Origin: Botryosphaeria dothidea
Lineage: Eukaryota > Ascomycota > Dothideomycetes > Botryosphaeriales > Botryosphaeriaceae
Length of the DNA stretch: 64,000 bases
Direction: 5' to 3'
NCBI GenBank assembly: GCA_011503125.2
Contig: WWBZ02000012.1
Span: 124,001-188,000, forward strand
Numbering within the stretch: the first letter of the stretch is position 1; every line of letters starts with the position of its first letter. Of this stretch, positions 57,804 to 64,000 are shown piece after piece. The notes below the pieces were generated by a model that worked only from the letters and a program-made list of their open reading frames with translations, was not told where the DNA came from and ran no database searches. Both the position numbers and the translations under genes were made by a program.

Positions 57804-57815
57804 GTTATGAGCCCG
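57804..57815 (+). promoter_or_regulatory. Copia-C primer-binding site (half initiator tRNA-Met type)
   Basis: GTTATGAGCCCGG directly after the LTR is complementary to the anticodon arm of initiator tRNA-Met (GGGCUCAUAAC). Drosophila copia is known to prime from such an internal, cleaved tRNA fragment; the same is inferred here. Confidence 0.75.
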
Positions 57816-58108
57816 GAGTCACTTCCAAAGTTGTTTATCGTTTAATCACCTCTTAAGCGTCCTCTACGCTTACAACGTTCTCTCTACGGCATCTAGAAGA
57901 ACACTGTTGTTGCACCCTGCTGTAATACATCGCGACCGTGCGACGGCTTCCCTCCACGCGTTATTTTATCAACAGTTATCACGACACAGCTATCTGCCTC
58001 AACATTGAGCATCTTAAGTGTCTGATACACGTTCCTGGCTAGCTTTAACCCTTTTTTTGGTTAACTGTACTACGCCAACTGACGAATAACACTTATTTGT
58101 CACCCACC

Positions 58109-61100
58109 ATGTCATCCTCGAAACCAATTATCGTCCTTAAGTCTTCGCAAGACTGGGATGAATGGTTCTTCATCGTCCAATCGCGTGCAAAGAAGGCTCG
58201 CATATACGACTACATCGACCTAACCAAGGACTCACGTCCGCGACAACCAATCGCGCCCACCAAGCCTCCTCTACCAACAGGCAACATCACCGACACGGAT
58301 CGTGAGGAGCATAAGTGGAAGCGCGAGGACTACAAGGAGGACAAGAAGGAGTACGACAGGCAGATACGAGAGCTCAATGACCTCTCATCACTCATTGAGG
58401 ACTCAGTGTCTCAGCCGCTGTTGCCGCTCCTGCGCAAGATCGAGGACTCTCATCCCTATGCACAGTTGCGTGCCCTAAAAGCTCGACTCCAACCTTCCGT
58501 CTCTACACAACAGGAGTTCATTCTCAATAAGCTCCGCGAGCTTGAGAAGCCTCTAACTGCCCAAAGCACTGAAAAGTGGCTCACACAATGGGAAGAGTGT
58601 GTATTCAAAGCACGCTCTCTTGGCCTTTCTGATGTCGAAGGCTCCCGAGGAGTAAACGCATTCCTTAAGCCTATCATGCAACACGACTCAGAATACGCTA
58701 GCCCTATCCTTCGTGAGCTACGACTAGGAACCAAGACGCTTGACGTTTCAGACGTCATTATCGACTATCGTGAGCATGCACGCCAAAAGCAAGCACTCAC
58801 AATGAACAAGACCCGTACGACCTTTACAGCTACTCTACGAGGCGACGAACAGCCTAAGAGGCCTCTCAAGTGCCTCTGTGGTGACTATCACTGGTATTAC
58901 TTATGCTTCTACCTTAATCCGAACGCGCCTAACCGTCCTGCCGACTTTAAACCCAATAAGAAGGTCCAGGATAAGATTCTTAAGCTTATGAAGAATGACA
59001 AGATTAAGACGCAGGTTGAGAGTGCACTAAAGCGCGGCACACCACCAACACCTCACACACAAGGAAATAAGGGTAAGGGCAAGGAGCCTAAGCCTGACGC
59101 ACCTGCCAGTGAGGACAACAGTGATGACGAGCAAGGCTCTATCAAGTCCTTCCCAGCCATTATTGCGCAGTCATTTGCTACGCAACGAGACTCGCGTCCA
59201 ACCACACTGGAGCTCTCGTAGATCGCAGATACTGGCACCACTCATCACGTGTGTAACCGGTATATGCGTAAAAGGTTCACCAAGACACGCAACGCAGGCC
59301 CAGACGACTTCGTGATCTGTGGCAACACGCGTGTACCTATTAAGAGCTTCGGGAATGTTACGGTTAATGCCCACAACGGAAAGAAGAGCAAGGTTATCAC
59401 CCTTCGTGATGTGGCCTACGTCCCAGCATTTATGGGCAACTTAGTCTCCATTTCTAAGTGTAATGAGAAAGGTGTCCACATGGATACAAAGAGTCTTCGT
59501 CTCTACAAGGATAATACGACAGTATGCGTCCTTACACCGTCTGAAGGACAGTTCTTTCTTGAGCTACACCAAGCAGAGTCCGTATCAGCTATTACGAGTG
59601 CTGCGACTACCCGTAGTCTCCCAGCTGAACAGTGGCATGGAGTCTTTGCTCATGCCAACTACCACGCTATTAAGGCGTTGCTCACAGCTGTTACCGGCGT
59701 AGAGTTCACGAACGACGTCGTGCCTGTTCACTGTGACACCTGCTCACGAGCAAAAGCTCATCAGCTTATTACACGGGACTCATCACCAGAGGAAGCTCGC
59801 AACGAACCATTCTTCCGCGTGTCATTTGACCTCATTCAGATGACTCCTGCTTACAACCAACACGAGTGGATCACTCATATCGAATGTACAAAGAGCAACT
59901 ACGTCTTCACCCGCACCCATATACTCAAATCAGACTGCAACACGCTTGTTCTCGATATTCTGAGTATGATCGAACGTCGCTTTGACGCTCTTACCGCGTT
60001 CTTTCGAACTAATGGCGAAAGATCACTCAACACCGCGTTTAAAAATAAACTCAAGCGAAGAGGAATCACAATAGAGGTCTCAGCACCCTATACACCTGCT
60101 CAGAACGGACACGCCGAGAGGACTGGTCAGTCTATCATCGTCAAGGCAAGAGCCATGCGTATAGGGGCAAACCTCCCTGAACACTTGTGGCCAGAGACAG
60201 TTTTGGCAGCAACGTACATACACAATCGGATACCAAGCAAAGTCCTTAAGTGGAAGACGCCCTTCGAGCTTGCTCATGGCATTAAACCAAACGTGGCTCA
60301 CATGAGAGTCTACGGATGCAAGGCCTACGCCCTTAGCAAAACCATCCCGCGTAGTAACAAGCTTCAAGAACGAGCCCTCGTTGGCTATCTTGTTGGGTAT
60401 GACTCTACCAACATCTACCGGATATGGTATCCACCAGGGGACCGTATTATCCGCTCAAGAGACGTCAGTTTTAACGAGTTATCAAAATACTTACCAGATG
60501 AGCAAGAGCAGTATCAAGAAATCGAGGATGTAGAAGAGGAGCCTCAGGAGGTTATTCCTCGCATCTGTCTGGGCTCTGAGGACCTCATCACGTCAGATTC
60601 GTCATCCAGTGAAGATGAGGAGGTTACTCATGAGCAAGCCACTGATATAGAAGAACAACCTACTTCGTCATCAGATGAACAACAACAGCAACACGCTCAA
60701 CTACAAACGCCATCACCGTCCATTAGGGACGATAACACACCACAACCGCTAGGCGATGATGAGCTACCGTCATCATCTGCTCTTAGAGACTCGCCCACCT
60801 CAGGGGGTGAGGAAGACGAACAACAGCAAGAGAGACGCCTTGGCCGTCTCCTCCCTGTTCAGTACGATACTGAACCTGACCCAGGAGCAGCACGGGGCAA
60901 TCGTGCACCCCTTGCAGCCGATATCAACGCGGACCCCAACCCGAACCTTATCATCCAGGGTCCAAGGAATCGAAGAAGAGCTACACATGCCGCAAAGGTT
61001 ATTAGCACCGCTCACTGCGAGCAGACCTTTCTTGCCGCAAGCATGTGTGCACTACTTAAACACGCTCCAATAGGTAATCACGAGCTATTACCTCAGGCAA

Positions 61101-62776
61101 CATTAGACAATACGAGTCCTCTCGAGGCTCAACCTACTATACACGAGGATCCTCCACCCTCATATCAGTTAGAGGAGCTTCCTCCTCTACCACGCCTTCA
61201 TCGGGACGAACTACCACCCGAGCCTCGTCGTTACAAGGACATCCTCAAGCACCAACTAAAGCCTTATCTCTTTCAAGCACTCTACCGGGAGCTGCAGGAA
61301 GGCAACGGTAAGGGGGTATGGATCGTCGTAGACGAAGATCAAGCACGCAAGGCCAATAAAGAGGTTATTCCTCTTACATGGGTCTTTAAATACAAATTCG
61401 ATGAGAAGGGATATCTCACTAAGATCAAGGCACGAGTGTGCGTACGAGGCGACCTCCAGGTCACCTATCAGGATACCTATGCGGCTACCCTTGCCTTCCG
61501 TATCTTTCGTACGCTTATGGCGATTGTCTGCGCATTCGACTTAGAGATGTGGCAGTACGACGTCGTTAATGCCTTTCCTCATGTCCCTCTCGATGAACCA
61601 ACCTTCTGCCGAGCACCAGAAGGCATGAAACTTCCTTATGGGAAGATCTTGTTGCTTAAGAAAGCTCTCTATGGGCTTAAAGAGTCGCCAGCGTTGTGGC
61701 AAAAGCACTTTCAAGCCACGCTTAAAGACCTGGGACTAGAGCCTGTACCAGATGCGCCATGTCTCTATGCGAACGAACACCTCTTCGTATTCTTCTTTGT
61801 AGACGATATCATCATGGCCTTTCCTAAGAAGGATAAGCCATTCGCGCACGTATTCGAACAAGACCTCTTTCAGCGCTACGAGATGCGTAAGATGGGAGAA
61901 GTTCAGTGGTTCTTAGCTTTGCGAATCGTCCGTGATCGAAGCAAGCAACTATTGTGGCTATCACAAGAGTCCTACCTTACTAGCCTCAAGGCCAAATACA
62001 ACGTCAAGGAGTCTCAAATTACGACCCCTCTCCCAGCAGATGAGCCTCTCACACCGAACGAGGACTCTCATGCAACACCACAAGACATTCACACGTTCCA
62101 GAGCAAGATGGGATCTGCTCAGTTTGCTGCCATCAGCACGAGGCCTGACATAGGCCACGCCTGTTCAGCTCTCTCTGCATATTTAACAAATCCTTCCAAG
62201 CGACACCTCTATCTTGCACAGCGCCTACTAGAATATCTCGTAAATACCAAGGATCTCGCGATTATGTATAAAGGCATCGTAATAGATGATCAACGCATCT
62301 TCGTGCCTAGTAGCGATGCGTCCTTCGCTAATGACGTGGCTACACGCCGCAGCCACCAAGGATCACTTATAATGCTGTTCGACGGACCCGTGGACTGGAA
62401 AGCCTCCAAGCAACCAACAGTGACGACCTTAACAACGGAAGCAGAGCTCCTCGCCTTATCAGAGACCGCCAAGCAAGCCTACTGGTGGAGACGCTTCTTC
62501 AGAGGCATCCAATTTGAGCCAGGTCACCTCGTTCAGATCGAGTGCGATAACACGCAGACGCTTCGTCTTATGGAGGAAAACGTTGGCAAGCTCGTTACGA
62601 AGCTTCGTCACGTTGATATTCATCATCACTGGCTCAGACAAGAGGCTCAAGCAGGCAATATCCACTTCAGATGGACACCAACAGCTCAGATGATCGCAGA
62701 TGGCCTTACAAAGCCATTACCTAAACAGAAGCACGTCCACTTCGTGCAAGGCTTAGGCCTCTCGCCACTACAATAG
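58109..62776 (+). CDS. Copia-C gag-pol polyprotein, one in-frame TAG (Copia-type)
   Basis: Frame of 1,555 codons from ATG 58,109 (good context, CACCATG) to TAG 62,774-62,776. Residues 1-370 are gag, with SSQDWDEWF at the start, a long charged helix region and CLCGDYHWYYLC near 250. Codon 371 is TAG (59,219-59,221), directly before protease IADTGTTHHV (374-380). This position is usually Trp in Copia proteins, so it is either a TGG to TAG RIP hit or a readthrough stop. Next come the GAG-pre-integrase zinc region (HANYH...CDTC, about 515-555) and the integrase core: Asp574, Asn635 where Asp is expected (TNGE), Glu670. Reverse transcriptase (about 1080-1290) keeps FVDD (near 1232). RNase H (about 1395-1530) has SSDASFAND, TTEAELLALSE, HVDIHHHWLR and ADGLTKPLP. 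The two G to A changes may have silenced an otherwise complete element. Confidence 0.92.
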
Positions 62777-62821
62777 AAGTGAAACACAGTAGGATTATCG
62801 CGTACTGCTTATTCTACACCA

Positions 62822-62834
62822 CGCGAAGGGGGTG
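62822..62834 (+). promoter_or_regulatory. Copia-C polypurine tract
   Basis: GCGAAGGGGGTG immediately before the 3' LTR, the usual primer site for plus-strand DNA synthesis. Confidence 0.75.
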
Positions 62835-62990
62835 TGTTGGGAGGGACAGGGTCTGATCGAACCAAGGGTCAACACCGAAAATTTGTTATATAGCTACTAT
62901 ATAAGAGGGACCGGGTCACCTACCCTCCTCCTCCTCATGCCAATCTACGATGAACTTCACTCCCTATACAAACAACCTACTTGTTCAATA
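62835..62990 (+). repeat. Copia-C 3' LTR
   Basis: 156 bp, no difference seen from the 5' LTR. Followed by AAAGG and, 10 bp later, by the stop codon of the minus-strand MFS gene. Confidence 0.95.
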
Positions 62991-63005
62991 AAAGGCTTCT
63001 TAGAA

Positions 63006-64000
63006 CTAGAGCCGATGTACTTTGCTGTCCTTAGTCCATCTCCGAAAGGTTTTTCCAAAATAGTAGAAAATGATGCCAAAACCACACCAGGCCGTGGTTA
63101 ATGCCATATGCGTCATAAGTGGTGGTATAAATCTAGTGAAATCAGTCGTGCTAGAAATTATACATAGCAAAGGGTGACCTACCCGCTCTTTTGGCTCCAA
63201 GGAGTTATAAATTTGCTAAACCCATAACCCCAGACATTTTTGTTTACTGTCATGGTGACAAAAGCGCTGTTGGTAATCGGTTTGTAACAGTCACCAACAT
63301 AAGTACTCGCAATAGATGGTAGAGCAGCTACTTGAATGCCGGCGGCGCCATAACCGATTATCACAATGATAGACCAGTGCCAATGCCACACATATCCAGC
63401 TGCGATGATAATATGACTCAGGATCATGACAAAAATAAATGGAATCCCCGCAATCAGACGCATCTCCGGCTCGCGGACGTTGTTGTTACGAGCGGTAAGC
63501 CTCTCCACGACTCGGTCACCAAGCCAGCCAACCGAGAACAGGCCAAGAAGGGCACCAACGAGAATTGCGAAATTTGTCAGGCCAATCATATTCGAATCGA
63601 AATTATAAGGAGCCTCTCTGAAGACTTGGTCCTGAGTCAGGTTTGCAATGAGGAAGGTACTGCAGCTGAAGGAAACGACAAAGGATCCGAACTCGATGAT
63701 TGGAAAAGCCAGAAGCTTCCATGGTAACCAAAAATCCGCAAAAACGTCGTTCCATCTCCGTGATCTGCTTTGGTATAACTTCCATTGTTCCGAAGATGGA
63801 TATCCCGAGCCGAGCCAGCGATTGTTCGGCGGACTGTTCGAGGGCCTTAGTTGCGTTGTGCTGCTCTGTTCTCTCAGGATATTCATAGCCACATCTTGTT
63901 CGCCAACCGGGTCCAGGGGCCTTCTAGGATTCATGCTGGTGGCCGATGGACGACTGCAGCTGTCTCTCGAAGATCGCTGGTACATTGTCTCCGGAAAAAG
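63006..64000 (-). CDS. MFS transporter, C-terminal half (HOL1/DHA1-like), partial at right edge
   Basis: A major-facilitator membrane transporter; the N-terminal half lies beyond the window. Exon 63,183-64,000 opens in frame as LFPETMYQRSS, the end of the central loop, so Met 63,985 is not taken as the start. A hydrophilic loop follows, then six membrane spans: about FPIIEFGSFVVSFSCSTFL, MIGLTNFAILVGALLGLF, IPFIFVMILSHIIIAAGY, IIVIIGYGAAGIQVAALP, SAFVTMTVNKNVWGYGFS and, after the intron, LTTAWCGFGIIFYYFG. GDRVVERLTARNN is the charged loop between spans 8 and 9. The first frame would stop just after WSQKSG; splicing a 50-bp intron (63,133-63,182) joins it to FIPPLMTHMALTTAW, giving the normal family C-terminus ending KVHRL (stop 63,006-63,008). 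Substrate cannot be told. Confidence 0.85.
63133..63182 (-). other. Spliceosomal intron in the MFS gene (50 bp)
   Basis: On the minus strand: donor GTAGGT, branch-like CTGAT 7-11 bases before the acceptor, acceptor CACTAG. Phase 2: the split Gly codon (GG + A) joins KS-G-FIPP. Size and signals are typical of filamentous fungi. Confidence 0.82.

Larger units (their letters stand above)
57648..62990 (+). mobile_element. Copia-C: young, nearly intact Ty1/Copia element
   Basis: 156-bp LTRs (57,648-57,803 and 62,835-62,990) look identical base for base. Perfect 5-bp duplication AAAGG (57,643-57,647, 62,991-62,995). Primer site, one gag-pol frame with a single internal TAG, and a purine tract before the 3' LTR are all present. 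Not detectably RIP-mutated apart from two possible hits in the polyprotein. It lies in ordinary DNA beside the RIP island. Confidence 0.96.

Noticed and set aside
57597..57845. 82-codon frame over the Copia-C 5' LTR (and 62,832-63,101 over the 3' LTR)
   Set aside because: LTR sequence read by chance; the repeat in both LTRs confirms this.
63332..63888. Plus-strand frames of 60-131 codons over the MFS gene
   Set aside because: Shadows of the transporter exon, which shows clear membrane spans and a proper intron on the minus strand.
1..64000. CRISPR arrays, bacterial operons, riboswitches or phage genes
   Set aside because: The window is fungal: RIP, spliceosomal intron, LTR and LINE elements. 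Direct repeats are LTRs, target duplications or tandem units.

Overview
This window reads as a transposon graveyard from a filamentous ascomycete (Pezizomycotina). From position 1 to about 56,640 the DNA is AT-rich and saturated with TpA, while CpG is kept. This is the footprint of repeat-induced point mutation (RIP; C to T in CpA, read as G to A in TpG on the other strand). The last 7.4 kb has ordinary composition and holds the only host gene, the 3' half of an MFS transporter. The species cannot be told from this sequence.

Almost everything left of 56,640 is one stack of nested insertions. I resolved it by matching LTR ends and target-site duplications (TSDs). 1-758 is the end of a Gypsy chromovirus ('Gypsy-A') sitting in an inverted fragment of the same family (759-1010). 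A minus-strand Copia element ('Copia-D') starts at 1011 and ends at 45,899. Within it are LINE-1 (1370-6522) and a SINE (6640-29,543). That SINE carries a second SINE in its tail (6652-7176) and contains 'Gypsy-X' (7301-29,047). Gypsy-X contains LINE-2 (7486-12,629), SINEs at 15,259 and 24,993, and 'Gypsy-Y' (16,096-24,667). Gypsy-Y holds a solo LTR of 'Gypsy-Z'. Further right, Copia-D contains a same-family copy, 'Copia-B' (32,141-37,653), and a full Gypsy-A (39,492-45,254). Removing the insertions gives a Copia-D of about 5,518 bp, against 5,513 bp for Copia-B.

45,900-56,640 holds a truncated LINE, a full Gypsy-Z (46,680-53,084) inside a solo LTR of a further family ('W'), two Gypsy-A solo LTRs (one containing a little-mutated W solo LTR), and two more SINEs. 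From 57,648 to 62,990 lies a young Copia ('Copia-C') with LTRs that look identical and a nearly intact polyprotein. It sits 10 bp past the stop codon of the MFS gene.

The elements form functional sets. The LINE (zinc-knuckle ORF1 plus endonuclease/reverse transcriptase ORF2) and the tRNA-derived SINEs end in related 3' tails with (TATC)n, which suggests that the LINE mobilises the SINEs. All four Gypsy families encode a C-terminal chromodomain, which fits their accumulation in one island. Both Copia families with a readable 5' junction have primer-binding sites matching the anticodon arm of initiator tRNA-Met. The least expected signals are an antisense reading frame next to the 3' LTR in both Gypsy-X and Gypsy-Y, and a well-formed -1 frameshift signal at the gag/pol border of Gypsy-A. 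Family letters are local labels; domain limits in RIP-damaged elements are approximate.
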